A DNA stretch of 64,000 nt. Source: PFJX01 sp031426815 (lineage in GTDB: Bacteria; Pseudomonadota; Gammaproteobacteria; Burkholderiales; Thiobacillaceae). The stretch lies in assembly GCA_031426815.1 (NCBI GenBank), contig JASJPG010000030.1, forward strand, positions 16,571-80,570. Direction: 5' to 3'. The notes under the pieces were generated by a model. That model made no database searches. It had not been told where the DNA came from and saw nothing but the letters and a program-made list of their open reading frames with translations. Below are positions 1 through 8,786 of this stretch, piece after piece. How positions within the stretch are numbered: position 1 is the first letter of the stretch; every line of letters begins with the position of its first letter. Position numbers and translations under genes: made by a program.

Positions 1-2280
1 AACCGCATCGGGGTGGCGTAACAGGCTTTTTGGCGTAAACAGAATCAACGGCTTGCGATAAGGTCGTACCACTTGCCGGCGCAATACATGGAACATTTGT
101 GCCGGGGTGCTGGGCTGAATAATCTGGATATTGTCGTGTGCGGTCAGTTGCAGAAAACGTTCGATACGGCCGGATGAATGTTCCGGCCCCTGGCCTTCAT
201 AGCCATGCGGCAGAAATAACGCGAGTCCATTCAAACGATCCCATTTTGTTTCGCCCGATGCGATGAATTGATCGATGACGACTTGGGCGCCATTCACGAA
301 ATCGCCAAACTGGGCTTCCCAGATGACCAATTGATCCGGGGCGGCGCCGGCATAGCCGTATTCGAATCCAAGCACGGCTTCTTCCGAAAGCAGCGAGTCG
401 ATTACCAGGAAATTGGCCTGTCCCGGAATCAGATGTTGCAGCGGAATAAATACCCCGGCATCCCAGCGTTCACGATTCTGGTCGTGCAAAACGGCGTGGC
501 GATGAAAAAAGGTGCCGCGCCCGGAGTCCTGCCCGGTCAAACGGACCGGCACGCCATCGCTGAGCAAGCTGGCATAGGCCAGATTCTCCGCCATGCCCCA
601 ATCCAGCGATTGAGCGCCCTCTCCCATCGCTTTCCGATCATCCATGATCTTCTGCACGCGCGGATGCAGCGTGAAATTGGTCGGCACGTCGAGCAAACGC
701 TTTACCAGCGCCTGCAATCTGTTCAACGGGATCGCCGTGCGCGCTTCTGCGCGCCAATGTGCATCGCGGAAAGGAGCCCAATCCGCTGCAAAAGGATTCT
801 TTGCGCCGGCCTGATGGCTGGCAGGCGCATCCAGGCTCGCCTTGTAGGCCTGGATCATCGAGGTCGACTCTTCCGCACTGACCACATCCTGCGTCGCCAG
901 GCGGGCGGCATAGAGAGCACGCGTGCTGGGCAAGGCATTGATGCGGCGGTACATCAACGGCTGCGTGGCCATCGGTTCGTCCTGCTCGTTGTGGCCCAGG
1001 CGGCGATAGCAAATGAGGTCGATAGCGATGTCGCGCTTCCAGAACATGCGGTATTCGATGGCGATGCGTGCGGCGCGGATCACCGCTTCCGGATCGTCGC
1101 CATTGACGTGCAATACCGGCGCTTCAACCATTTTCATGACATCGGTGCAATACAAGCTGGAGCGGGTGTCGCGCGGGTCGGAAGTGGTGAAACCGATCTG
1201 ATTGTTGATCACGACATGTATCGTGCCGCCGGTCTTGAAGCCGCGCGTTGCCGCCATGTTCAGCGTTTCCATGACCACGCCCTGGCCGGCGAGCGCGGCA
1301 TCGCCGTGGATAAGGATGGGCATCACCTGGCTGCCGTCGCGGTCGCCGCGACGCTGTTGCTGCGCACGCACCCAGCCTTCGACGACCGGATTGACGATTT
1401 CCAGATGCGACGGATTGAACGCCAGCGCGACCCGGATCGGACCGCCGGCGGTAATCAGATCGGCCGCAAAGCCCTGGTGATACTTCACGTCGCCGCTGCG
1501 GCGGACATCCACTTCTTCATGCTGCGCATGTTCGAACAGTTCGATCACCGACCTGTCCAGCACGTTATGCAACACATTGAGGCGTCCCCGGTGCGCCATG
1601 CCCAAACCGATTTCCTGGATGCCGACGCGGGCGGATTGCTCGATCAGATCGTTCAACAGCGGAATCAGCGATTCCGCGCCTTCCAGCGAAAAGCGTTTCT
1701 GGCCGACGAAGCGCGTGTGCAGCGTTTTTTCCAGCGTCTCCGCCGCCGTCAACTGGCGCAGCAACCAGCAGCGCAGATCGGCATCGAACACAGGCGCACC
1801 GAATTCGCCTTCCAGCCGCTTCTGTAGCCAGCGTTTTTGCTGGGTGTCGCTCAAATGCATGTATTCCAGCGAGAGCGTGCCGCAATAAGCCTTTTTCACG
1901 CGCGAGATGATGTTGCGCAGGGTGTCGCGCGGCGGCCCCGCCAACGAGCCCGTCTCGTATTGCTGATCCAGGTCGGCTGGCGCCAGGCCGTGATTGGCCG
2001 GGTCCAGTTCGGGAATGTGCGGCGGCGGCAGGCGTTTGAGCGGATCGAGATCAGCGGCGCGAAAGCCATGAAAACGGTAGGCGTTGATCAGTTGCAACAC
2101 GCCGACCTGGGTCGCCTCACATTTCAGCAAGGGCAGATCGGAGATTTCAACCGCTTCCTTTTTGGCAAATCGCGTCGGCGGCGGCACCGGTGTCTGCTCG
2201 GGATGTTCCGCCTCGAATGCGGCCAGATACTCGGCGCTACCGGAAAACAGCGCTGTTGCAGGGATGGAATCACGCTTCAT
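1..2280 (-). CDS. sucA: 2-oxoglutarate dehydrogenase E1 component, 5' part (3' end outside the window)
   Basis: This is the thiamine-diphosphate-dependent E1 subunit of the 2-oxoglutarate dehydrogenase complex, which decarboxylates 2-oxoglutarate in the TCA cycle. The minus-strand frame is open from ATG at 2280 to base 1, giving 760 codons; full-length family members have about 940 residues, so the C-terminal fifth is missing. Recognisable blocks are VLQLINAYRFHGFRAADLDP near residue 65, MAHRGRLNVL in the cofactor domain, the HGDAALAGQGVV segment and GHNEQDEP. The N-terminal stretch before VLQLINAYRF is shorter than in many homologues. It is the gene after gltA in the sdh-gltA block, but an intrinsic terminator lies just upstream. 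The identity is certain; the start is the only ATG that fits. Confidence 0.95.
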   Translation of the reverse strand, partial: MKRDSIPATALFSGSAEYLAAFEAEHPEQTPVPPPTRFAKKEAVEISDLPLLKCEATQVGVLQLINAYRFHGFRAADLDPLKRLPPPHIPELDPANHGLAPADLDQQYETGSLAGPPRDTLRNIISRVKKAYCGTLSLEYMHLSDTQQKRWLQKRLEGEFGAPVFDADLRCWLLRQLTAAETLEKTLHTRFVGQKRFSLEGAESLIPLLNDLIEQSARVGIQEIGLGMAHRGRLNVLHNVLDRSVIELFEHAQHEEVDVRRSGDVKYHQGFAADLITAGGPIRVALAFNPSHLEIVNPVVEGWVRAQQQRRGDRDGSQVMPILIHGDAALAGQGVVMETLNMAATRGFKTGGTIHVVINNQIGFTTSDPRDTRSSLYCTDVMKMVEAPVLHVNGDDPEAVIRAARIAIEYRMFWKRDIAIDLICYRRLGHNEQDEPMATQPLMYRRINALPSTRALYAARLATQDVVSAEESTSMIQAYKASLDAPASHQAGAKNPFAADWAPFRDAHWRAEARTAIPLNRLQALVKRLLDVPTNFTLHPRVQKIMDDRKAMGEGAQSLDWGMAENLAYASLLSDGVPVRLTGQDSGRGTFFHRHAVLHDQNRERWDAGVFIPLQHLIPGQANFLVIDSLLSEEAVLGFEYGYAGAAPDQLVIWEAQFGDFVNGAQVVIDQFIASGETKWDRLNGLALFLPHGYEGQGPEHSSGRIERFLQLTAHDNIQIIQPSTPAQMFHVLRRQVVRPYRKPLILFTPKSLLRHPDAV

Positions 2281-2309
2281 GTTTGCCCCGTTTTCACATC
2301 GATCCGAAC

Positions 2310-2334
2310 AAAAAAGGGGCGAAACATCGCCCCC
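2310..2334 (-). terminator. Rho-independent terminator between gltA and sucA
   Basis: Read on the minus strand, a GGGGCG stem, an ATGTTT loop and a CGCCCC stem are followed by six T residues. The stem is perfectly paired and entirely G-C. It lies 17 bases after the gltA stop codon and ends about 30 bases before the sucA ATG, so it should end most sdh-gltA transcripts or act as an attenuator in front of sucA. Confidence 0.85.
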
Positions 2335-2351
2335 AGCGTAATTTGCCGTTG

Positions 2352-3644
2352 TTACTCGCCGCGCAAGGCGACCGGCACGAACTCGCGTCGCAACGGTCCG
2401 GTATAGAGCTGGCGCGGACGTGCGATCTTGTGGCCCGGTGCGGCGACCATTTCGTTCCACTGCGCAATCCAGCCGGCGGTGCGCGCCAGCGCGAAAATCG
2501 CGGTGAACATCGAAGTCGGAATGCCGAGCGCGCGCAATACGATGCCGGAATAGAAATCGACGTTGGGATACAGCTTCTTTTCGATGAAATATTCATCTTC
2601 CAACGCGATCTGCTCCAGCTTCAGCGCGATCTTGAACATCGGGTCGTCGTGCAGGCCCAGTTCGTCGAGCACTTCATGACAGGTCTGCCGCATGATCGCC
2701 GCGCGCGGATCCATGTTCTTGTAGACGCGATGGCCGAAGCCCATGAGACGGAAGCCGGAGGTCTTGTCCTTGGCGCGTTTGACGAATTCGCCGATGCGCG
2801 CAACATCGCCGATCTCGGCCAGCATGGTCAGCACCGCTTCATTCGCGCCACCATGCAGCGGCCCCCACAAACATGCCGTGCCGGCGGCGATGCAGGCGAA
2901 CGGATTGGCGAAACTGGAACCGGCCATGCGGACGGTCGAGGTCGATGCGTTCTGTTCGTGGTCGGCATGCAGGATGAAGATGCGGTCCAGCGCGCGCGCC
3001 AGGATCGGGTTGGGCTCGTATTTCTCGCACGGATTGGCGTGCAGCATGTGCAGGAAATTTTCCGCATAGCCCATGTGGTTCTGCGGATAGATGAACGGCT
3101 CGCCCTTGTTGTACTTGTACGACCAGGCCGCCACCGTCGGCACTTTCGCCAACAGCCGGAACATCGATATTTCGCGCTGCTTGGGATCGGCGACATCGCT
3201 GCCTTCCGGATAGAACGCCGCCATCGCGCCGATGATCGACACCATCACCGCCATCGGGTGCGCGTCGCGCCGGAAACCCTTGTACAGCGACAGCATCTGG
3301 TCGTGCAGCATGCTGTGGCGGCTGATCAGGGAATCGAATTCGATTTTCTGCTCGGCCGTGGGCAACTCGCCATGCCAGAGCAGATAGGACACTTCCAGGA
3401 AATCGGAACGTTCGGCCAGTTGTTCGATCGGGTAGCCGCGGTAATAGAGCAGGCCGAGGTCGCCATCGATGTAGGTAATGCTGGAGGAGCAACTGGCGGT
3501 GGAGAGAAAGCCCGGGTCATAGGTGAAATGGCCCTGACTACCCAGGGAGCGGGTGTCGATGACATCCGGCCCCAGCGTGCCCTGCATGGTCGGCAGTTCG
3601 ATGCTTTGCGTATTGATCTGAAGGTTGGCGGTTGGCTTGGTCAT
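2352..3644 (-). CDS. gltA: citrate synthase
   Basis: Citrate synthase condenses acetyl-CoA with oxaloacetate at the entry of the TCA cycle. The 430-residue length matches the hexameric, NADH-sensitive type II family. Catalytic blocks are visible: HGGANEAVLTML (first His), GFGHRVYK (second His) and DFYSGIVLRALGIP (Asp). The reading frame extends upstream, but ATG at 3644 is preceded by an AAGGTG ribosome binding site and starts MTKPTANLQINTQSIELP, which fits the family N-terminus. It lies 7 bases after sdhE, so it is very probably co-transcribed with the succinate dehydrogenase genes, and it is followed by a strong terminator. Confidence 0.97.
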   Translation of the reverse strand: MTKPTANLQINTQSIELPTMQGTLGPDVIDTRSLGSQGHFTYDPGFLSTASCSSSITYIDGDLGLLYYRGYPIEQLAERSDFLEVSYLLWHGELPTAEQKIEFDSLISRHSMLHDQMLSLYKGFRRDAHPMAVMVSIIGAMAAFYPEGSDVADPKQREISMFRLLAKVPTVAAWSYKYNKGEPFIYPQNHMGYAENFLHMLHANPCEKYEPNPILARALDRIFILHADHEQNASTSTVRMAGSSFANPFACIAAGTACLWGPLHGGANEAVLTMLAEIGDVARIGEFVKRAKDKTSGFRLMGFGHRVYKNMDPRAAIMRQTCHEVLDELGLHDDPMFKIALKLEQIALEDEYFIEKKLYPNVDFYSGIVLRALGIPTSMFTAIFALARTAGWIAQWNEMVAAPGHKIARPRQLYTGPLRREFVPVALRGE

Positions 3645-3651
3645 GTTGTTA

Positions 3652-3885
3652 TCACCTTGGATATCGGGTTGTTTTGATCTCTTCCACCAGGCGCTGGAAT
3701 TCGGCTGGCGGAGCACGCTCCGCCGTGATCCAGTCGAACAGGGCCATATCGTCCTGATCCAGCAGCTTGGCGAAAACGGCCCGCTGATCGGCGGGCAAAT
3801 CGGCATATCGAACGTCGAGAAACCGCGTGAGCCACGCGTCCAGTTCCAGCATGCCGCGCCGGCATAGCCAGCGCAATCGGTTCAT
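3652..3885 (-). CDS. sdhE: succinate dehydrogenase FAD assembly factor SdhE
   Basis: SdhE is a small cytoplasmic factor that promotes covalent attachment of FAD to SdhA. The protein of about 77 residues carries the family signature RRGMLELD in its N-terminal part and a C-terminal LVEEIKTTRYPR-like tail. The position between sdhB and gltA is typical for betaproteobacteria. The ATG at 3885 has no good ribosome binding site. A TTG at 3903, six codons upstream and 4 bases after the sdhB stop, is an alternative start giving 83 residues, possibly translated by coupling to sdhB. Confidence 0.9.
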   Translation of the reverse strand: MNRLRWLCRRGMLELDAWLTRFLDVRYADLPADQRAVFAKLLDQDDMALFDWITAERAPPAEFQRLVEEIKTTRYPR

Positions 3886-3907
3886 GGAGGGTTCGGCGGT
3901 CAAGCGC

Positions 3908-4618
3908 TTACAACGCCCGTTTCACGAGGAGCGACTTGATTTTGCCGATGGCGGCAGTGGGGTTCAACCCTTTCGGGCAGACCTCGACGCAGTTCATGAT
4001 GCCGTGACAGCGGAACAGCCGGTACGGATCTTCCAGAAAATCCAGGCGCTCGTTGGTCGACTGGTCACGCGTATCGGCGATGAAACGGTAACCCTGCAGC
4101 AACGCGGCAGGACCGAGGAACTTGTCCGGGTTCCACCAGAACGATGGACATGACGTCGTGCAGCAACCGCACAGGATGCATTCCCACAGACCATCCAGCT
4201 CGGCGCGGTCTTGCGGGCTTTGCAGACGCTCGTTTTCCGGTTCCGGATCGAGATTGATCAGATAGGGTTTCACCGCGCGGTAGTGCCGATAGAACTGCTC
4301 CATGTCGACGATCAGGTCGCGGATCACGCCCAGGCGCGGCAGCGGTCGAATTTCGATCGGTTCCTTCAAGCCTTCCAGCGGCGTGATGCAGGCCAGCACA
4401 TTGCTGCCGTTGACGTTGACGCCATCGGAACCGCATACGCCCTCGCGGCAGGAGCGGCGGAACGACAGGCTTTCGTCGAGCGTGTCCTTGATCGCGATGA
4501 GCGCATCCAGCACCTTCTTGCCTTGCGGGTCGAATGCGATTTCATAGTCCTGCATGCTCGGCTTATTGGCTGAACCCGTGCCGGATTCGGGGTCGTAGCG
4601 ATAGATCCGGAAGCGCAT
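3908..4618 (-). CDS. sdhB: succinate dehydrogenase iron-sulfur subunit
   Basis: SdhB carries electrons from the flavin of SdhA to ubiquinone through three Fe-S clusters. The 236-residue protein shows the N-terminal [2Fe-2S] ligands in CREGVCGSD (C57, C62, and D65 where other ferredoxins have Cys, as in the E. coli subunit) with C77 as the fourth ligand. The C-terminal half has CILCGCCTTSCPSFWW and CHGIMNCVEVCPKGLNP for the [4Fe-4S] and [3Fe-4S] clusters. It begins one base after the sdhA stop codon and is followed by sdhE, all in one operon on the inner face of the cytoplasmic membrane. Confidence 0.97.
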   Translation of the reverse strand: MRFRIYRYDPESGTGSANKPSMQDYEIAFDPQGKKVLDALIAIKDTLDESLSFRRSCREGVCGSDGVNVNGSNVLACITPLEGLKEPIEIRPLPRLGVIRDLIVDMEQFYRHYRAVKPYLINLDPEPENERLQSPQDRAELDGLWECILCGCCTTSCPSFWWNPDKFLGPAALLQGYRFIADTRDQSTNERLDFLEDPYRLFRCHGIMNCVEVCPKGLNPTAAIGKIKSLLVKRAL

Positions 4619-4619
4619 A

Positions 4620-6410
4620 TCAGTACGTCCTTTCCTTCGGCTGGAACGTGTCGACCGTCAACGGTTTCAGCCGTACCGGCTTGTAGTCGAGCTGATCGTT
4701 CTCGCGGAAATACAGCGTGTGGCGCAACCACTGGTCGTCGTTCCGCTGCGGGTGGTCTTCCCGGCTATGCGCACCGCGGCTTTCTGTGCGGGCGAGTGCG
4801 GAAACCAGCGTGGCACGCGCGACCGGGATCAGGTTTTCCAGTTCCAATGCCTCCAGCCGGGCGGTGTTGAACATCTTGCTGTGATCGCTCAACGCCGCGT
4901 CGGGCAGGCGGGCTTCCACCTTGTCCAGCTTCTCGATGCCTTCCTTGAGCAGTGCCTCGGTGCGGTAGACGCCGCAATGGTCCTGCATCGCCTTCTGCAT
5001 GTCGGTGCGCAGGCTGGCGACCGTTTCCGAGCCGGCCTTCTTATCCCAGCGTGCCAGGCGTGCCAGCGATTTATCCACTTGCGCCTGCGGCAGCGGCCGC
5101 GGAATCGGGTTCTCGCGCAGGAAGTCGAGCATGTGCACGCCCGCCGCGCGGCCGAACACCACCAGATCGAGCAGCGAATTGCCGCCCAGGCGGTTGGCGC
5201 CATGCACCGAAACGCAGGCGCATTCGCCAACGGCGTACAGACCCGGCACCGGCTCTTCCGGGCCATATCGCACCGGCGTGACGACCTGGCCATGCATGTT
5301 GCTGGGAATGCCGCCCATCATGTAATGCGCGGTCGGCGTCACCGGAATCGGGCCGGTGATCGGGTCGGCGCCGGCGAACTGCATCGACAGTTCGCGAATA
5401 CCCGGCAGGCGCGCCATGATCTTTTCCGCGCCGAGATGTTCGATCTTCAGATGCACGTAATCGCCATGCGGCCCGCAACCGCGTCCGGCCCGCAACTCCT
5501 GCGCGATGGCGCGCGCCACCACGTCGCGCGAGGCGAGATCCTTGGCGTTGGGCGCATAGCGCGCCATGAACTTCTCGCCGTCCTTGTTTTCCAGGAAACC
5601 GCCCTCCCCGCGCACGCCTTCCGAAATCAGGCTGCCCACTTCCGGAATGCCGGTCGGGTGAAATTGCCAGAACTCCATGTCTTCCAGCGGCAGGCCGGCA
5701 CGCAACACCATGCCGAGGCCGTCGCCGGTGTTGATGTGGGCATTGGTCGAGTGGCGGAAGATGCGGCAGGCGCCGCCGGTGGCCAGCAGTGTGGCGCGCG
5801 ACTCGAACAGCCAGGGCTGGCCGGTCTCGATTTCCAGCGCGGTGACGCCGAGGATGCTGCCCTCTTCATCGCGGATCAGGTCGAGCGCGAAAAACTCGTC
5901 GAAGAACTGCGTGCGCGCCGCGATATTGCGCTGGTACAGCGTATGCAGCAGCGCGTGGCCGGTACGGTCGGCCGCCGCGCAGGTGCGGATCGCCTGCTCG
6001 CCGCCATAGTTCTGCGACTGTCCGCCGAACGGACGTTGATAAATCTTGCCGTTTTCCAGGCGCGAGAACGGCAAGCCCATGTGTTCCAGCTCATACACCG
6101 CGCTGGGTGCGTTGCGGCACATGAACTCGATGGCGTCCTGGTCGCCCAGATAATCAGAGCCCTTCACCGTGTCGTACATGTGCCAATGCCAGTTGTCGTT
6201 CGACACATTGGCCAGCGCCGCCGTGATGCCGCCCTGCGCGGAGACGGTATGCGAGCGCGTCGGGAACACCTTGGAGATCAGCGCGACCTTCAGATTAGCC
6301 TCGGCCAGTTGCAACGCCGCGCGCAGGCCGGCGCCGCCGCCACCGACGATCACCGCATCGAAGGTGCGCTTGGGTATCCGGGTCTGGGTTGGGCTCTGGG
6401 GTTGGCTCAC
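4620..6410 (-). CDS. sdhA: succinate dehydrogenase flavoprotein subunit
   Basis: SdhA oxidises succinate to fumarate with a covalently bound FAD. The dinucleotide-binding motif VIVGGGGAGLRAAL lies near residue 20 and the FAD-attachment motif RSHTVSAQGG gives His54. The active-site segment EFWQFHPTGI and the C-terminal RYTRTE-like Arg region are present in the expected order. I chose GTG at 6410 as the start: it gives MSQPQSPTQTRIPKRTF, overlaps the sdhD stop by 4 bases (GTGA) and has GGAG 6 bases upstream. The open frame continues 128 codons further upstream, but that part covers sdhD and is not homologous to the family. The length of 596 residues is normal. Confidence 0.96.
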   Translation of the reverse strand: MSQPQSPTQTRIPKRTFDAVIVGGGGAGLRAALQLAEANLKVALISKVFPTRSHTVSAQGGITAALANVSNDNWHWHMYDTVKGSDYLGDQDAIEFMCRNAPSAVYELEHMGLPFSRLENGKIYQRPFGGQSQNYGGEQAIRTCAAADRTGHALLHTLYQRNIAARTQFFDEFFALDLIRDEEGSILGVTALEIETGQPWLFESRATLLATGGACRIFRHSTNAHINTGDGLGMVLRAGLPLEDMEFWQFHPTGIPEVGSLISEGVRGEGGFLENKDGEKFMARYAPNAKDLASRDVVARAIAQELRAGRGCGPHGDYVHLKIEHLGAEKIMARLPGIRELSMQFAGADPITGPIPVTPTAHYMMGGIPSNMHGQVVTPVRYGPEEPVPGLYAVGECACVSVHGANRLGGNSLLDLVVFGRAAGVHMLDFLRENPIPRPLPQAQVDKSLARLARWDKKAGSETVASLRTDMQKAMQDHCGVYRTEALLKEGIEKLDKVEARLPDAALSDHSKMFNTARLEALELENLIPVARATLVSALARTESRGAHSREDHPQRNDDQWLRHTLYFRENDQLDYKPVRLKPLTVDTFQPKERTY

Positions 6411-6757
6411 TTGACGCTCCACAAGATGTCGACCGCCCATACCAGGCAAGCCAGGTAGAGCACGGCAAAGGCGAGGTACAGGGACAGGCGCAACGCCAGA
6501 CAGCGCGCGCAATGCAGATAGTCGATGAAGATTTCGCGCAGGCCGATCCAGGCATGGGCCAGCAAGGCCGCCACGAACAGCAACGTCGCCACCTTCGTCG
6601 CCAGCGGCACGAAGAGGCCATGCCAAGTGGCATAGTCGAGCGAAGAAGTCAGCACGCAAACCAGGAAAACCGGCAGGAACAACGCCATGTAAACCGCGCT
6701 GGCGCGTTGTAGCAACCACATGTTCAGTCCGCCGCTCGAACCGCCGACCTGTCTCAT
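6407..6757 (-). CDS. sdhD: succinate dehydrogenase membrane anchor subunit SdhD
   Basis: This hydrophobic membrane anchor of 116 residues helps bind heme b and ubiquinone for complex II. Three transmembrane segments are visible, and the heme-ligand helix reads HAWIGLREIFIDYLH, close to the HAWIG block of E. coli SdhD. The ATG at 6757 overlaps the sdhC stop codon as ATGA, and its own stop overlaps the sdhA start as GTGA, so the three genes are translationally coupled. Confidence 0.93.
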   Translation of the reverse strand: MRQVGGSSGGLNMWLLQRASAVYMALFLPVFLVCVLTSSLDYATWHGLFVPLATKVATLLFVAALLAHAWIGLREIFIDYLHCARCLALRLSLYLAFAVLYLACLVWAVDILWSVK

Positions 6758-7149
6758 GCCAGACCTCCAGATTTGAACAGGCTGGCCAGCGCAACGAGGC
6801 CGACCAGCACGATGGCAGCGGCCATCGCCAGCTTCGCGGTCAAACGTGCCCGCATTTTCTCTTCGCCCCAGCCGATATCGAAACCAAGATGGCGCAAACC
6901 GGCAAAGAAGTGGTGCAGCAGCGCCCACAAGGTACCCAGGCCGATCAACCAACCCAGGCCGCCGCCGAAAAACGCCTGCACGCGGGAAAAGTCCTCCGGC
7001 GAGCGCAAGGACAGCATCAGCGTGTAAAGCAAGCAGGGAATGGCCAGGGAAAGGAATGCGCCACTGGCCCGGTGCATGATGGAAACCACCCCGCCTATGG
7101 GCAATCTGATGGCTTGAAGATCCAGGAAAAATGGGCGTTGCCGATTCAT
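6754..7149 (-). CDS. sdhC: succinate dehydrogenase cytochrome b556 subunit SdhC
   Basis: SdhC is the other membrane anchor of complex II; it contributes a heme b ligand and part of the quinone site. The 131-residue protein shows MHRASGAFLSL, the family signature preceding the first transmembrane helix, and HHFFAGLRHLGFDIGWG, which contains the axial heme His. ATG at 7149 was chosen because the upstream mRNA has GAGGACGGAG at the right distance and because MNRQRPFFLDLQAIRLP matches the family start. It is the first gene of the sdhCDABE-gltA operon. Confidence 0.95.
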   Translation of the reverse strand: MNRQRPFFLDLQAIRLPIGGVVSIMHRASGAFLSLAIPCLLYTLMLSLRSPEDFSRVQAFFGGGLGWLIGLGTLWALLHHFFAGLRHLGFDIGWGEEKMRARLTAKLAMAAAIVLVGLVALASLFKSGGLA

Positions 7150-7195
7150 GTCTCCGTCCTCTCGTGCGCGGCTGGGTGCTTGATGCAGTCGCCGC

Positions 7196-7224
7196 ATTTA
7201 ACGCTTATTGCGCTGCACAATCAA
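7196..7224 (-). promoter_or_regulatory. candidate sigma70 promoter of the sdh operon
   Basis: On the minus strand TTGATT (7224-7219) and TTAAAT (7201-7196) are separated by exactly 17 bases, each matching four of six consensus positions. The box lies about 47 bases upstream of the sdhC start, in the only substantial gap before the operon. No other site in 7150-7275 looks better, but this is pattern matching only. Confidence 0.4.
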
Positions 7225-7275
7225 TATTTGAAAACGGCTATCCCGGTGCAGGCCCGCCCTGCCCGACCCGCATTC

Positions 7276-8727
7276 CTAAATGATTTCCCCGTGCCACCCC
7301 AGGGGCGATAAACCATGCGCCAACGCGCCGGTTCGCAGTGCATTCAGAAAGTCCGCCGGGCCGGCGGCGTAGATGTCGGCGCGCACCAGATCGGGATGGT
7401 GCGCCAGGATGAATTGGGCCACTGCAGCAGGGCCGGACTCGAGTTGTATCGGCTGGTAAATGAAGTCGTCGAGTGCATCGGTCCAGGCGCGGCAAAGATT
7501 GTCCTGGTAATGGCCGACGCCGTCGGCGGCCCAGTACAGGTACATGGCTTCGGCGATTTCCAGCGACATGGCGTGTTGCACCAGGCTCTTGATCGGGGCG
7601 AAGCCGTCTTCCCAGGCGATGAACAATACCGGACGGCGCGAATCCAGCTTCATCACGAAATTGCCGTGCGGGCCGTTGATACGCACCAGATCCTCCTTGC
7701 GCAGGCTGTCGAACACCTTGCGCGAGAAAGCGCGGTTGTCGCGCTGGACATGAATTTCGATATGGCGGTCTTCGCACGGGCAACTGGCGATGTAGTAATC
7801 GCCCTCGGCTCCATCGACCGATAGCGTCACGTGCTGTCCGGCCAGGAAGCGCAGACGCTGGCTGCGCGGCGCGGTGAGATGCAATGCAGCCATTTTTTCG
7901 TTGAGTTGCTCGACCGCCTTCACCTTGGTAGAAATCTCCTGCTCGGGAATGTCGTTCGCACCGGCTACCGTGGCTTCGATGACGACATCGGTAATTGCCG
8001 TGTAAGAACACAACAGGAAGGCACCATTGGCTTTTTCCGCATCCTTGAGCGTGAAATCATGCGGATGCACTTTCTTGACCTGACCGGAAACCAGACGCGC
8101 CTTGCATTCACCGCAATTGCCGTTGCTGCAGCCGTAATTGAGCGGAATACCGGCGCGCAAAGCGGCTTCCAGCAGCGTGTCGTTGCCCTCCACGAAAAAT
8201 TCGTGGCCGGAAGGTTGTACGGTGACCTGGACGGACATGATGCGCATCACGCTTTCTTGGGCCAGCAACGCCTGGGCTCGGGCGGCTTCGCTGGGGGCCG
8301 CGCCAAGCTCGTGCTTGAGCCATAGTTTGAGTCCGGCCACGGCATTCAGCGTCGCCGCGCCACCTGTATCCGACACGTCGTCGAGCTTGTCGCCGAGAAA
8401 ATGCATGACCTCGCTGTAATGCCGCAGCAGCGTCTTGGTCGCGGCGAATTCCTTGCCCAACTCGAACAGGCGTTCCGCCAATACCTCTTTGTCCGGCAAG
8501 GCGCGCTCATAAACCCGCTTGCCGAAGGCTTTTTCCTTGATTTCCTGAACGCGACGGAATTCGCCGTCGTCCTCCCAGCGCACATCGGGGAACACGCGCA
8601 GCAGTTCGTCCATGTCGACCATGCCTTCGTAAGTCGACAATTCGCCTTTGAGGATCAAGCGTTGGATTTCGCTGCGTGGCTGGCCGACCAGTCGGGCGAC
8701 GCGGGAGAGGGGCAGATAGTGCGACAT
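7276..8727 (-). CDS. fusion protein: N-terminal helix-turn-helix-like region, [2Fe-2S] ferredoxin domain, flavin reductase-like domain
   Basis: This 483-residue protein has three parts. Residues 1-40 (LPLSRVARLVGQPRSEIQ) resemble a MerR-type DNA-binding helix pair, followed by a charged helical stretch to about 140. Residues about 150-240 form a plant-type [2Fe-2S] ferredoxin with GCSNGNCGECKARL and a fourth Cys in FLLCSYT. Residues about 245-483 resemble FAD/NAD(P)H reductases of the ferredoxin-NADP reductase superfamily. The NAD(P)H loop, usually GGTGFAPI, reads WEDGFAPIKSL, and the flavin motif, usually RxYS, reads DYYIASCP, so cofactor use may be altered. It probably moves electrons between a reduced nucleotide and an unknown partner. 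It is divergent from recJ and close behind the sdh promoter. Confidence 0.75.
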   Translation of the reverse strand: MSHYLPLSRVARLVGQPRSEIQRLILKGELSTYEGMVDMDELLRVFPDVRWEDDGEFRRVQEIKEKAFGKRVYERALPDKEVLAERLFELGKEFAATKTLLRHYSEVMHFLGDKLDDVSDTGGAATLNAVAGLKLWLKHELGAAPSEAARAQALLAQESVMRIMSVQVTVQPSGHEFFVEGNDTLLEAALRAGIPLNYGCSNGNCGECKARLVSGQVKKVHPHDFTLKDAEKANGAFLLCSYTAITDVVIEATVAGANDIPEQEISTKVKAVEQLNEKMAALHLTAPRSQRLRFLAGQHVTLSVDGAEGDYYIASCPCEDRHIEIHVQRDNRAFSRKVFDSLRKEDLVRINGPHGNFVMKLDSRRPVLFIAWEDGFAPIKSLVQHAMSLEIAEAMYLYWAADGVGHYQDNLCRAWTDALDDFIYQPIQLESGPAAVAQFILAHHPDLVRADIYAAGPADFLNALRTGALAHGLSPLGWHGEII

Positions 8728-8786
8728 GGGCCGAATGTTAGTCGCCGAATTCCTCGCCGCCAAACAGCGCCCTGTAATATTCGGAC

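Noticed and set aside
268..1827. Long plus-strand open frame of 519 codons
   Set aside because: It is antisense to sucA. Its translation is rich in Arg, His and Gln without any family pattern, as expected for the complement of a GC-rich gene.
4719..6458. Plus-strand open frame of 579 codons
   Set aside because: Antisense to sdhA; composition and lack of motifs indicate a shadow frame.
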